From the NCBI GenBank assembly GCA_014237465.1, contig JABZFM010000025.1, positions 1 to 55,469 on the forward strand: a stretch of DNA of 55,469 nt, read 5' to 3'. The DNA is from Desulfobacteraceae bacterium (GTDB lineage Bacteria > Desulfobacterota > Desulfobacteria > Desulfobacterales > Desulfosalsimonadaceae). Position numbers and translations under genes: made by a program. Below are positions 44,637-53,213 of this stretch, in pieces; positions within the stretch are counted from its first letter, which is position 1, and every line of letters starts with the position of its first letter. The notes under the pieces were generated by a model, which did no database searches, was not told where the DNA came from, and saw only the letters and a program-made list of their open reading frames with translations.

Positions 44637-46298
44637 CTAAACCGTTTTCTTTGTAATATAATACTGTTGTGAAATTGACAGAACGTTATTTACAAGCCAA
44701 TAAAGAACAAGACCTGCGGGAAAATTAATAAAGATGAAAGTAAAAATCAGCGGCATCATCATCATAAACTTCGCCTGGGTGGGATCTCCCGGGGGCGGGG
44801 ATAGCTTCTGCTGTAAAAACATTGTCGCCCCCATGATAATCGTTAGAACCGGTATGCCGTAGGGGGGTGCCATCAAAGGAATTGTAAAATTAAATGTAAA
44901 AAGACGGTCCGGTGCCGACAGATCATTAATCCACCATAAGAAAGGGGCATGTCTCAGCTCAATCGATCCGTATAACATGCGGTAAAAAGCAAAAAATACA
45001 GGTATTTGTACAACCATCGGGAGGCACCCGCTCATGGGGTTGACTTTGTAAGTCTTGTACAGCCCCATGATTTCTTCATTCATTTTCTTTTTATCGTCTT
45101 TATGTTTCTGCCTTATTTCCATCATCAAAGGCTGAAGCCGTTTCATTTCCGCCATGGATTTATAACTTTTGGTTCCCAGCGGCCAAAAAATAATTTTGAA
45201 AAGAATTGTCAGCAAAATAATAGCAATGCCGTAGTTGGGTATGAAGCGGTCATGGATGGCGTTCATCAGCCACAGGCAGGGCTTTGCAATAATATCAAAA
45301 AACCCGAAATTAATCGCTTTGTCCAGATTTGAGCCAATGGCTTTCAAAACAGATATTTGCTTGGGCCCCATATAAAGCGAGTATTCAAACTGCTGCTTTG
45401 CGCCCGGCAGAAGCTTTTTTCCCTGCTGAATATACTTAACTTCGACAAGATTCTCTTCCGGATCGTAATCCAGGCGAACGGTGGATGCAGAAGATATTTC
45501 CGGAATTATCACGCTCATGAAATACTGCTCACTCAGCCCTGACCAGTCGATATTTCCCGAAATCGTATTTTTTTCATCCAGGTCTTTGACTTTGATTTCG
45601 TCCAGTTTATTGTCAACAAAGGCAAAAGGTCCTTCAAAAGAAAACTGTCGTGTGTTTTCAGGACCGGAATTAACCAGCGAAATAGTCAAGTTCTCTTCAA
45701 AAGTCCGGGGGGAGGTATTTGTCAGTATAACATCCATTTGAACTTTATAGGTTTCCGGATAAAAAGAAAACCGCTTTTCAATTTGCACGCTGTCTGCCGA
45801 CTGCCAGAAAAAAGAAATCGATTTAGAAGTGTCCCGCACCTCCAGTGTTTCCCCTGAAAAATCCGTTGTAAAAACAGCGTCAGATATTTTCGGCAAGGCT
45901 TTATTTGTAAAGCCTAAAAGGGCAGTTCCCGACTTGTTGCTTGCAGATATCAGCTCTTTATTTGCTGAGCCTTTGTCCACAGCCTCCCTGTAGTCTTTAA
46001 GAACAAAACTGACAATCGCAGCCCCTTTTTCTGAAATTTCTGCTGAATACAACGGGGTGTTAATTCTAAGTGAATTGAAAAAATTACCGGGTGTTGCAAC
46101 CCTTTCCAGACTGTCTTCCGTCGATTTTTCGACCGCTACAATCACGTCTTCTTTCAAATCTTCTGCAACTGTTGATTCGACGACTTTTTCCGGGGGCACA
46201 GGCGATTGTACATCCTGTTTTCCAACAAAAAGAAACTCCCAGACGACAAACACCAGAAAAGAAAGCACTATTGCCAAAAACAAACGGCCTTGTTCCAT
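44637..46298 (-). CDS. yidC: Membrane protein insertase YidC
   Basis: Inserts and folds inner-membrane proteins alone or with SecYEG. The protein (553 residues from the chosen start) has the Gram-negative layout: N-terminal helix (about 4-22), a large periplasmic beta domain (about 60-330) and a five-helix core with YGIAIILLTILFKIIFWPLG, MSGCLPMVVQIPVFFAFYRM and GLVLYWLVNNVLSI. The frame opens with TTG at 46304, but the ATG at 46298 (MEQGRLFLAIV) has AGGAG six bases upstream and is preferred. It lies 14 bp before jag; the gap to yidD is unusually long (over 300 bp). Confidence 0.95.
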   Translation of the reverse strand: MEQGRLFLAIVLSFLVFVVWEFLFVGKQDVQSPVPPEKVVESTVAEDLKEDVIVAVEKSTEDSLERVATPGNFFNSLRINTPLYSAEISEKGAAIVSFVLKDYREAVDKGSANKELISASNKSGTALLGFTNKALPKISDAVFTTDFSGETLEVRDTSKSISFFWQSADSVQIEKRFSFYPETYKVQMDVILTNTSPRTFEENLTISLVNSGPENTRQFSFEGPFAFVDNKLDEIKVKDLDEKNTISGNIDWSGLSEQYFMSVIIPEISSASTVRLDYDPEENLVEVKYIQQGKKLLPGAKQQFEYSLYMGPKQISVLKAIGSNLDKAINFGFFDIIAKPCLWLMNAIHDRFIPNYGIAIILLTILFKIIFWPLGTKSYKSMAEMKRLQPLMMEIRQKHKDDKKKMNEEIMGLYKTYKVNPMSGCLPMVVQIPVFFAFYRMLYGSIELRHAPFLWWINDLSAPDRLFTFNFTIPLMAPPYGIPVLTIIMGATMFLQQKLSPPPGDPTQAKFMMMMPLIFTFIFINFPAGLVLYWLVNNVLSISQQYYITKKTV

Positions 46299-46304
46299 AT
46301 TCAA

Positions 46305-46623
46305 CTCCTGAATATTATATAATTAATTGAATTAAATTCAATTAGGCCAAGCCTATCAATTACGCTTAATGTCAAACGTTTCATAAAACAAATGAATCAC
46401 ATTGAGTTCAATGAATATTTCAGCAGGACTGGCATAAGGAAGGTGTATGATGTTACGTTGAAAAATTATCAGGGCTTGATTCTTATATTAATCGTATCAA
46501 AAAAACCTTCATCGTATCAACAGATCTTACAGCAGAAACACAGCTTCCCAAGGCCGGGTAAATTAAATCAACGCATTTCAGGATCAAAAGAGAAAATGCT
46601 GCTCATCATGATACAAAAAACCA
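46305..46623. other. Noncoding gap between yidD and yidC
   Basis: About 320 bp with no convincing gene on either strand. In most genomes yidD and yidC are adjacent or overlapping, so this gap is unusual. The side next to yidC is AT-rich with an AATTATATAATTAATT-type stretch that could hold a promoter for yidC. A plus-strand open frame (46392-46655) has no ribosome site and runs into yidD antisense; it is rejected. Confidence 0.45.
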
Positions 46624-46824
46624 TTATGGAACCGGATCTATGCCGCCCGGATTAAAGGGGTGACATCTTAATATTCGCTTTGCTGCCAAATAGCCGCCTT
46701 TTAATGCGCCATATCTGGAAACCGCTTCAATTGCGTACTCAGAGCATGATGGATAAAAGCGACATGCCGGCCCTATAACAGGGGACAAAACAAGCTGGTA
46801 AGTCTTTATTATCAATATTAACAA
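46624..46824 (-). CDS. yidD: Membrane protein insertion efficiency factor YidD
   Basis: A 66-residue protein with the full YidD signature: [40 protein letters not shown] and [15 protein letters not shown]. It assists YidC-dependent insertion. The start is a TTG at 46824, four bases after the rnpA stop; translation is probably coupled to rnpA. Confidence 0.94.
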   Translation of the reverse strand: MLILIIKTYQLVLSPVIGPACRFYPSCSEYAIEAVSRYGALKGGYLAAKRILRCHPFNPGGIDPVP

Positions 46825-46828
46825 ATGT

Positions 46829-47185
46829 TTAATCTTGTTGCCCCCCTAATTTACCGAATATTTTCTCCAGCGACATGAAAACCTGGTGTGAAGCCAGTCC
46901 AGCTGCAGTTTTTTTTGCGATAATGTTGAATTCCCAACACCCCTGAATGCTTGACTTATTCATACGAAACCACTCGCGAATCAATCGTTTAAGCCTGTTT
47001 CGTATAACTGCGTTCCCGACCCGTTTAGATACTGTGATGCCCAAACGCGAACATTCAGACTCACCCGGCATATAAGCAACAATAAAATAGTGATCCTGAA
47101 ATTTTTTACCACATTTTGAGAGCAAAACATACTCTGATCGATCCAGGATCTTATGCGATTTTTCTAAACCAAATTTTTTCAACAC
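46829..47185 (-). CDS. rnpA: Ribonuclease P protein component
   Basis: Protein subunit of RNase P for 5' maturation of tRNAs. The 118-residue protein has [20 protein letters not shown] followed by LIREWFR, the basic RNR helix typical of RnpA, and a central FKxxxx-like strand (SECSRLG). The start is GTG at 47185 or TTG one codon later; the ribosome site is weak. It lies between rpmH (204 bp upstream) and yidD (4 bp). Confidence 0.94.
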   Translation of the reverse strand: MLKKFGLEKSHKILDRSEYVLLSKCGKKFQDHYFIVAYMPGESECSRLGITVSKRVGNAVIRNRLKRLIREWFRMNKSSIQGCWEFNIIAKKTAAGLASHQVFMSLEKIFGKLGGQQD

Positions 47186-47389
47186 CTATCCATATTATGG
47201 ATCAGATTTTTTCTCACACAGAGATTTGATATTTTGCCGCTCATGGCTTGATCCGGTAAGTCCAAAGGCACTTTGCACTTGTTCAACCGTCTTCACTGTA
47301 ATTGAAATTTTGCTGGAGAAATATCGATCAGATCTGCTGATTTTTACCAATTAAATACAATTACTCTTAATCAATAAAATAAACGCACA

Positions 47390-47524
47390 TTAAACAACTA
47401 ACCGTTTTCTTCCTTTGGCTCTGCGTCTGTTAACAATTCGTCTACCCTGCTTTGTAGACATTCGTTTTAAAAAACCATGTGTTCTTGCCCGTTTCACTCT
47501 GCTTGGCTGATATGTTCGTTTCAT
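47390..47524 (-). CDS. rpmH: Ribosomal protein L34
   Basis: A 44-codon gene with sequence [20 protein letters not shown], continuing [20 protein letters not shown] and ending RLVV. This is an unmistakable L34 at the normal size. It heads the rpmH-rnpA-yidD-yidC-jag-mnmE set and has a sigma-70-like promoter about 200 bp upstream (47721-47750, minus). In many bacteria dnaA is divergent from rpmH; here the neighbour is RNase G. Confidence 0.97.
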   Translation of the reverse strand: MKRTYQPSRVKRARTHGFLKRMSTKQGRRIVNRRRAKGRKRLVV

Positions 47525-47698
47525 ACCCTTCCGTCCTTATTCTCTTAATTATTAATTCATTGCAATCCGGGCCGAAAGATTGATCAAAAACCCCGATTTT
47601 CTCAGACTGCATTGCTTTTAAACACAATATTATAAATAGATAGCATCAACCGCTATGGCTTTTTCAAAAATTTCCGGTGATTTTATTACACCAAAGAA

Positions 47699-47727
47699 TT
47701 GACTATAAGCTAACCAAAAAATATAAT
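47699..47727 (+). promoter_or_regulatory. Strong sigma-70-type promoter, plus strand, no gene downstream
   Basis: TTGACT at 47699-47704, a 17-bp spacer, and a perfect TATAAT at 47722-47727. Downstream on the plus strand there is no coding frame before the RNase G gene, which is antisense. The transcript could be a small RNA ending near the hairpin at 47867-47888 or an antisense RNA to the end of RNase G. Confidence 0.55.
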
Positions 47728-47750
47728 CATATCATATATGACTTTGTCAA
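47721..47750 (-). promoter_or_regulatory. Probable promoter of rpmH
   Basis: On the minus strand TTGACA (47745-47750) is followed after 18 bp by TTATAT (47721-47726). It points at rpmH, about 200 bases downstream. It shares its -10 region with the opposed plus-strand promoter, so the two cannot be open at once. Confidence 0.5.
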
Positions 47751-47773
47751 CCTCAAAAGTTTGATCCGGAATA

Positions 47774-47794
47774 TTGATAAACTCGTAAAAAGTC
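47774..47794 (+). repeat. Dispersed intergenic repeat, copy C
   Basis: T followed by TGATAAACTCGTAAAAAGTC; the CGTAAAAAGTC end is identical to copy A and the left half has three changes. It lies downstream of the plus-strand promoter between rpmH and RNase G. Confidence 0.5.
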
Positions 47795-47955
47795 AGATTC
47801 GGATGACAAAAAAAAGATTCACCATTCTTATAAAAATTGGCAAGACGCGCAAATTCTGATGAAAAATGGGTAGTTATCCCACTACCCAGAGACGAAGAAT
47901 GCAGTGCACCCCAAAAGCTAAAATAAACATTAGACTTTTTCCAAAGCCATCTATA

Positions 47956-49509
47956 TTATTTCAGATAGACTTCTACAATATTGAACTCCTCAACATGAAA
48001 TTCGGCAACCGGGTAAATGACAACCTGCCGCTGAAGATGTTTTTCCAAGGATATAATAATATCATTTGCTTCGCCCAGTAAAAGATCGGCGATTTCCGGA
48101 TGCACCCGAAGACTGATTTTTTCACCCTGTACATCCTGTGAAAGACGCAGTACTTCCCGGTAAATATTGTTGCAGATGGTCTGTTGTGACAGTAGCGTCC
48201 CCTCACCGTCACAATAAAAACAGGGCTCGCACAGCATACGATTCAGAGACTTGACCACCCGCTTACGGGTCATTTGAACCAATCCCATGTCCGATATCGG
48301 CAGTACATTTGTTTTGGACTTGTCCTTTTTCAACGCCTCGACCAATGAGCTATAAACTTTCTCCTGGTTTGATTTTCTTTCCATATCAATAAAATCGATA
48401 ATAATAATTCCTCCCAGGTTTCTGAGTCTTACCTGATAGGCAATCTCCTTAACGGCTTCAAGATTTGTTTTTAATACTGTTTCTTCAAAATTATGCTTGC
48501 CGACATAGCGACCGGTATTCACATCAATGGCAATCAGCGCTTCGGTTATTTCAATAATAATATAGCCGCCGCATTTCAACCACACCTTCTTTTTCAAGGC
48601 TCGGCCAATCTCGCCTTCAAGGTTGTAGGCATCAAAAATGGGCTCCGAGCCTTCATATTGGGACACGGACCCCCTGAGTCTTGGCATGAATTTTTCTATA
48701 AATGACAGAACGGATTTATATACCGCCGGAGAATCAATGGTGACTTTATCCGCATCATGGGTCAGCAAATCCCGGACGCTCCGCAAAGTCACCGTTAATT
48801 CCTGATGCAATAGCGCCGGCGGGGCAGCGGTACGGAAGATTTCCTGAACATCAGACCACAGGTTGACCAGAAAATCCATTTCCTTGACTATCTTTTCTTC
48901 GGTCAGTCCTTCACCGGCCGTGCGAACAATATAACCGAAGTTCTGGGTCCTTCGTGAGAGCACCAGGTCTTTTAACCGCTGTCTTTCTTCTTCATCGTTG
49001 ATTCTCCTGGAAATCCCGATATGATCAACCGTGGGCATCAACACCAGAAACCTTCCGGGGATTGATATATAGGATGTCAGGCGGGCGCCTTTGCTCCCAA
49101 TCGGTGACCGGGCAATCTGCACCAGCACATCCTGACCCTCAGCAAGAAGCGTTTCAATGGACGATTTGCTTTTGGGCTCCGAGAAATCTTTTTCACTGAC
49201 AACTTCTTCCGGCTGCAGACTCGCCTCATCTTCTTCTTCCTTGTTGGATAAATAAACATGCTCCAGATAGCCGTTTGCTCTCCCGTCAATCACGTCATCC
49301 ACATATATAAACGCCGCCTGGTTCAGCCCGATATTCACAAACGCCGCCTGCATCCCCGGAAGCACCCGCTGAACGCGGCCTTTGTAAATATTACCCGAAA
49401 TATTTGATTCATCACTGCGCTCCACATACAACTCGACAATGGTGCCGTCTTCTAACAGCGCCACCCGAATTTCCGGGCCAATCGCATTGATGACAAGTTC
49501 TTTATACAT
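47956..49509 (-). CDS. rng: Ribonuclease G (RNase E/G family)
   Basis: Endoribonuclease for rRNA maturation and mRNA decay. The 517-residue protein has an S1 domain with an insert (GNIYKGRVQRVLPGMQAAFV, about 39-120), an RNase H-like/DNase I-like catalytic core with both metal-binding aspartates (EALIAIDVNTGRYVGKHNFE and LGGIIIIDFIDMERKSNQ), the VLPISDMGLVQMTRKR strand, and the zinc-link CEPCFYCDGEG. Size fits RNase G rather than RNase E: no long C-terminal scaffold. It is 62 bp downstream of the radical SAM fusion gene, a pairing seen in many anaerobes. Confidence 0.95.
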   Translation of the reverse strand: MYKELVINAIGPEIRVALLEDGTIVELYVERSDESNISGNIYKGRVQRVLPGMQAAFVNIGLNQAAFIYVDDVIDGRANGYLEHVYLSNKEEEDEASLQPEEVVSEKDFSEPKSKSSIETLLAEGQDVLVQIARSPIGSKGARLTSYISIPGRFLVLMPTVDHIGISRRINDEEERQRLKDLVLSRRTQNFGYIVRTAGEGLTEEKIVKEMDFLVNLWSDVQEIFRTAAPPALLHQELTVTLRSVRDLLTHDADKVTIDSPAVYKSVLSFIEKFMPRLRGSVSQYEGSEPIFDAYNLEGEIGRALKKKVWLKCGGYIIIEITEALIAIDVNTGRYVGKHNFEETVLKTNLEAVKEIAYQVRLRNLGGIIIIDFIDMERKSNQEKVYSSLVEALKKDKSKTNVLPISDMGLVQMTRKRVVKSLNRMLCEPCFYCDGEGTLLSQQTICNNIYREVLRLSQDVQGEKISLRVHPEIADLLLGEANDIIISLEKHLQRQVVIYPVAEFHVEEFNIVEVYLK

Positions 49510-49571
49510 AAAACAAATAACCTTTTTTTGTTTGTTTTTAAATTTATGTTAATCACCGGAACCAATTTCTG

Positions 49572-52136
49572 TCAACATACCAGTGTATCTTTTTGTTTTT
49601 CTTTTATAATTTCAGCCCGCAAAATCACCTCGTCTGAAAGCTGAAAAACCGATCGAATCACATCCGCAGGCCTGACCGACAAGCCCTCCATCATCTTTAA
49701 CTGTATCCTCAGCTTTGTCGGCCCAAGCAGCTGAATGCTTAAAATGATATCTTTTAAGTTAATCTGCTTTTTTCGGCCCTTTTTTGTCGTCCGAATCACT
49801 ATCCATTCAGAAGCATCATTAAATGCCGTTATTTTTTGATCCTCAAATTCTTCTTCTATGACAGTCACCCTGTAAACAGCCCTTTCCGACAATTTCGGAC
49901 GTTTATTGGCAGGGATATTTCGGCAGCCGGTCACTAAAAGACCTTCCGGCAACTGGTTGTTCACGGATAAAACAATTTCTTCGCAGTCCGCAGATTCCCT
50001 GAGAGTAATATAAAATGATTCTTCTTCACTTTCCATTCCCACCGGCAGGGGGTTGTGAAATGATATTTTCGGTTTGGGATGAAACCCCTGGGTAAACTTG
50101 ATTTTCATGCCGGCACGCCGGATGGCCCGGGTAAAAATATTGACCATTTCCAGGTGACCGAAAAACTTTGCAGGGCCGGTTTTGGAATAAAAAATTTCAA
50201 TCCGCATCTCCTGACTTGGTAAAGGGTGCCGAACACCGCTGCCGGCACCTCCGCCTGAAAAAGAAGCGAATGTTTTATCCAGTGTAAAATCCGGGGTAAA
50301 ATTCGGGGCGACGTAAACCGGCTTTATCTTGTCAAAATCACAGACTCCACAGCCCTGACAATCACCGAAACGGCAGTCTGACAAGGGGGTGCCCGTCAAT
50401 GCATTTTCATATTCGGAAATTAAAAATTCTTTGGATATACCCGTGTCAATATGATCCCATGGCAGCGGTTCATCGGCTGACCGGAGTCGGGTCGTATAAT
50501 AATTAATATCAATCCCGGCCTCATGGATCGCTGCTTCCCACAACGGATAATCAAACCGGTCCGACCAGCCGTCAAAGCAGCACCCTTTGCAGTAAGCAAT
50601 TTCCAGCAACCGGCTTAAACGCCTGTCGCCTCGCGCCCAGAGGCCTTCCAGGAGGCTCAGCTCCGGCTTCTGCCATTTAAATTCAACTCCCGGCATCTTC
50701 AATTGCCGTTTCAAATCAAAAATAATTTCTTTGGATTCGGCAAGGGAAATCTGAAGCGACCATTGAAAAGGAACGTGCGGTTTGGGAATAAACGTGCCGA
50801 TGCTGACATTGATATTCGGCCGGTGGCCCTCGGATTTTAATTTTTGGCGGATTCGCTTGACCAGATCGACGATTGCATACCGGTCTTCTTCGGTTTCCGT
50901 GGGTAGACCAATCATAAAATAAAACTTGATCAGCTTCCACCCCAGTTCAAACGCACTGGATACAGTATCGAAAACTTCCTGTTCAGAGATATTTTTATTT
51001 ATCACCGCCCGGAGGTGCTCGCTCCCGGCTTCCGGTGCGATGGTAAATCCGGTTTTGCGAACCTGCTTCACCAGGCTCATGATTTCCGGAGAAAGGGTGC
51101 CCGCGCGAAATGAAGGAAAAGAAAGTGCGATGTTTTCAGATGAATAACAATGAAACAACCCCTGCATCAGCGTGGACAGACAGCCATAATCGCCGGTACT
51201 GAGGGAAAGCAGGGAAATATCGTCATACCCGGTGGCGGCAATCGATTTTACCGTCAGGTCCATCAGGTTTTCCACGGACCGCTCCCGCACCGGCCGGTAA
51301 ATCATACCGGCCTGACAGAACCGGCATCCCCGGGTACATCCGCGGGCAACCTCAAGGCGAAGTCGGTCATGAATGGGACGGCCGTAGGCCACCACCGGAG
51401 AGTCCGGGAATTTTGCCTGATTCAGATCTGCCACAATTGCCCGGCGAACGCGCTGGTAATCGTTGAACTTTGGCTGGATTTCTTTAAAATCAGGCCCGTC
51501 ATAGACCGGCTGAAAAAAAGACGGGATATACACACCCTCGATTTTCGCCCAGTCTTTTAAAAGGCTGATTTTATCACGCCCACCACTGTTTTTCCATGCC
51601 ATCCAGGTCCGGGCCATTTCCACAACCACCGATTCCCCGTCACCGATTACCATGGCATCAAAAAAATCCGCCACTGGTTCCGGATTTACCGTACACGGAC
51701 CGCCGGCAATAATAATCGGATGGGAAACATCCCGGTCGGATGCATAAAACGGAATGCCGGCAAGATCGAGCATCATCAACACATTGGTATAGTTCATCTC
51801 ATACAGAAGACTAAACCCGATGATGTCAAACCCGGATAAAGGCGTACCGGTTTCCAGAGAACTTAACGAAATCCCCGCGGATTTAATATATGCCGCCAAA
51901 TCCGAACCGGGCGCATAAACACGCTCTGCAGCAACATGAACCTGTTCATTCAAAATATGATACAGAATTTGCAGCCCAAAATGCGACATCCCGATCTCGT
52001 ACAAATCGGGAAACGCAAGCGCTATGTGAAGACTGATACTTTCTATATCTTTTTTGACTGAATTTTTCTCATTGCCCAGATACCGGCTCGGTTTTTCAAT
52101 CAGCGGCAGTATATCCTTTATGCTTTGGTTTTTCAT
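49572..52136 (-). CDS. B12-binding-type radical SAM protein fused to a TIGR03936 domain
   Basis: An 854-residue fusion. The N-terminal part (about 30-200) resembles a cobalamin-binding domain without the usual DxHxxG. It is followed by a radical SAM domain with VARGCTRGCRFCQAG (Cys267, 271, 274). Then comes a Cys-rich segment (CRFGDCQGCGVCDF, about 610-625), which could hold a further cluster. The C-terminal part (about 655-845) is the radical-SAM-linked DUF2344 domain (IEIFYSKTGPAKFFGHLEMV). Such fusions (TIGR03960 plus TIGR03936) are linked by context to RNase G and ribosomal RNA or protein genes. The substrate is unknown. RNase G is the next gene downstream. Confidence 0.88.
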   Translation of the reverse strand: MKNQSIKDILPLIEKPSRYLGNEKNSVKKDIESISLHIALAFPDLYEIGMSHFGLQILYHILNEQVHVAAERVYAPGSDLAAYIKSAGISLSSLETGTPLSGFDIIGFSLLYEMNYTNVLMMLDLAGIPFYASDRDVSHPIIIAGGPCTVNPEPVADFFDAMVIGDGESVVVEMARTWMAWKNSGGRDKISLLKDWAKIEGVYIPSFFQPVYDGPDFKEIQPKFNDYQRVRRAIVADLNQAKFPDSPVVAYGRPIHDRLRLEVARGCTRGCRFCQAGMIYRPVRERSVENLMDLTVKSIAATGYDDISLLSLSTGDYGCLSTLMQGLFHCYSSENIALSFPSFRAGTLSPEIMSLVKQVRKTGFTIAPEAGSEHLRAVINKNISEQEVFDTVSSAFELGWKLIKFYFMIGLPTETEEDRYAIVDLVKRIRQKLKSEGHRPNINVSIGTFIPKPHVPFQWSLQISLAESKEIIFDLKRQLKMPGVEFKWQKPELSLLEGLWARGDRRLSRLLEIAYCKGCCFDGWSDRFDYPLWEAAIHEAGIDINYYTTRLRSADEPLPWDHIDTGISKEFLISEYENALTGTPLSDCRFGDCQGCGVCDFDKIKPVYVAPNFTPDFTLDKTFASFSGGGAGSGVRHPLPSQEMRIEIFYSKTGPAKFFGHLEMVNIFTRAIRRAGMKIKFTQGFHPKPKISFHNPLPVGMESEEESFYITLRESADCEEIVLSVNNQLPEGLLVTGCRNIPANKRPKLSERAVYRVTVIEEEFEDQKITAFNDASEWIVIRTTKKGRKKQINLKDIILSIQLLGPTKLRIQLKMMEGLSVRPADVIRSVFQLSDEVILRAEIIKEKQKDTLVC

Positions 52137-52159
52137 AATTAGATACCGCCCGGCCGGTT

Positions 52160-52921
52160 TTATGCCATACTGGCCTGGACAAACTCAAGGGTCTGGCGAA
52201 CATCCTCCCTGAAAAAACAGTTCAGCCCTTCATGCCAGTTTTCCTCTTTGAGTTTCTTTTGAATGCGTCTTGCCGTATCCATTCTTAACAGCTGCTTCAT
52301 GCGAATAAACGGACGGTTGGGCGTATCAATCCACTGTGTGATCACCTGTTTGGCCCGATCGATCAGCTGATCTTCTGCAACCACTTCGTCAACGAGTTTC
52401 AATTCCTTTGCCTTGTAGACGTCCATCATTTCACCAAAGAACATGACATCTCTGAATTTTCGGTTGCTGTCAAACCCGAAACGCATGACTTCATCCTGTG
52501 CGATCGTCAGGGGCAGGCCGATTTTAATTTCCGACATACCGATTTTAATTTTCGGATGGTCTTTGACAATCCGATAATCCGCGGCCATGGAATAAATCAG
52601 GCCGGCGGCGGCACAATGGCCGTTCATGGCGGATACGACCGGTTTTTCGCAGGTAAAAAGCGCAAGCAGCACCTCTTCTTCCATATCAAAAAAATCGGTG
52701 GCTTCTTTCAGTTCTTTAAAGTTGATAAAAATAGGGAGATCAAAACCGCTGGAAAAAAACCGGCCGTCACCGGTTAAAATAAGGCCCTTGGGTATCGGGT
52801 GAGCGTTTACTTCATCAATGATCTCCTTGAGCTGCAAAAGCATTTCCTTGTTGATCGGGTTTGTTTTTCCATTTTTAAACATCACGATTTTAATGTCGTC
52901 CTGGATGGTTTCTTCAAACAT
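52160..52921 (-). CDS. Enoyl-CoA hydratase/isomerase family protein
   Basis: A 253-residue crotonase-fold protein. The oxyanion-hole segments are visible: LTGDGRFFSSGFDLPIFINF (first) and AMNGHCAAAGLIYSMAADYR (second), followed by KIGMSEIKIGLPL, where a catalytic Glu is usual. It probably hydrates or isomerises an acyl-CoA in beta-oxidation-like metabolism; the family is broad and the substrate is not readable. GAGGAG precedes the ATG. It is 23 bp upstream of the radical SAM fusion gene in the same direction, probably by position only. Confidence 0.85.
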   Translation of the reverse strand: MFEETIQDDIKIVMFKNGKTNPINKEMLLQLKEIIDEVNAHPIPKGLILTGDGRFFSSGFDLPIFINFKELKEATDFFDMEEEVLLALFTCEKPVVSAMNGHCAAAGLIYSMAADYRIVKDHPKIKIGMSEIKIGLPLTIAQDEVMRFGFDSNRKFRDVMFFGEMMDVYKAKELKLVDEVVAEDQLIDRAKQVITQWIDTPNRPFIRMKQLLRMDTARRIQKKLKEENWHEGLNCFFREDVRQTLEFVQASMA

Positions 52922-53100
52922 TTGTTTCTCCTCAATATTTAAATAATTTAAAAATTAATTAATTTTAATAGAATTTCATTAGTTTATGTAATATTTGAGT
53001 AATGTGTCAAGAGATGAATGATGGTAATGAAAAAAGCCCGGTCCTGCCGGTTCGAATCAGCGGATTATTTAGATCTTCCGGCCATAAATATCCACATGGA

Positions 53101-53129
53101 TTGACACGCGCTGATCTTTTTATTATAAA
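53101..53129 (+). promoter_or_regulatory. Probable dapL promoter
   Basis: TTGACA at 53101-53106, a 17-bp spacer, and TATAAA at 53124-53129. The -10 lies in the first unit of a 15-bp tandem repeat, so the second unit carries another TATAAA 15 bp further on. The dapL start is about 85 bp downstream. Confidence 0.7.
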
Positions 53130-53149
53130 CCCGGTTATTATAAACCCGG
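53120..53149 (+). repeat. Perfect 15-bp tandem duplication over the dapL -10 box
   Basis: TTATTATAAACCCGG occurs twice without a gap. Each copy contains TATAAA. The duplication moves a second -10-like box 15 bp downstream of the first. Confidence 0.8.
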
Positions 53150-53213
53150 CTAACCCTTTAATCCCTATGCAGACTTTTTTTATAAATTACATATATAATT
53201 AATGAGGCAGGTT

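Larger units (their letters stand above)
47525..47955. other. Intergenic region between rpmH and RNase G with opposed promoters
   Basis: No convincing gene. It contains overlapping promoters that face each other (47699-47727 plus and 47721-47750 minus), copy C of the dispersed repeat (47774-47794), and a TGGGTAG/CTACCCA hairpin at 47867-47888 around an eight-base loop. It was checked for DnaA-box clusters because it is next to rpmH; none was found. Confidence 0.55.

Noticed and set aside
46392-46655. 87-codon plus-strand frame between yidC and yidD
   Set aside because: Runs into yidD antisense, with no ribosome site and no recognisable domain.
47525-47955. Possible oriC next to rpmH
   Set aside because: No cluster of DnaA boxes (TTATNCACA); single near matches such as TTATCCCAC are expected by chance.
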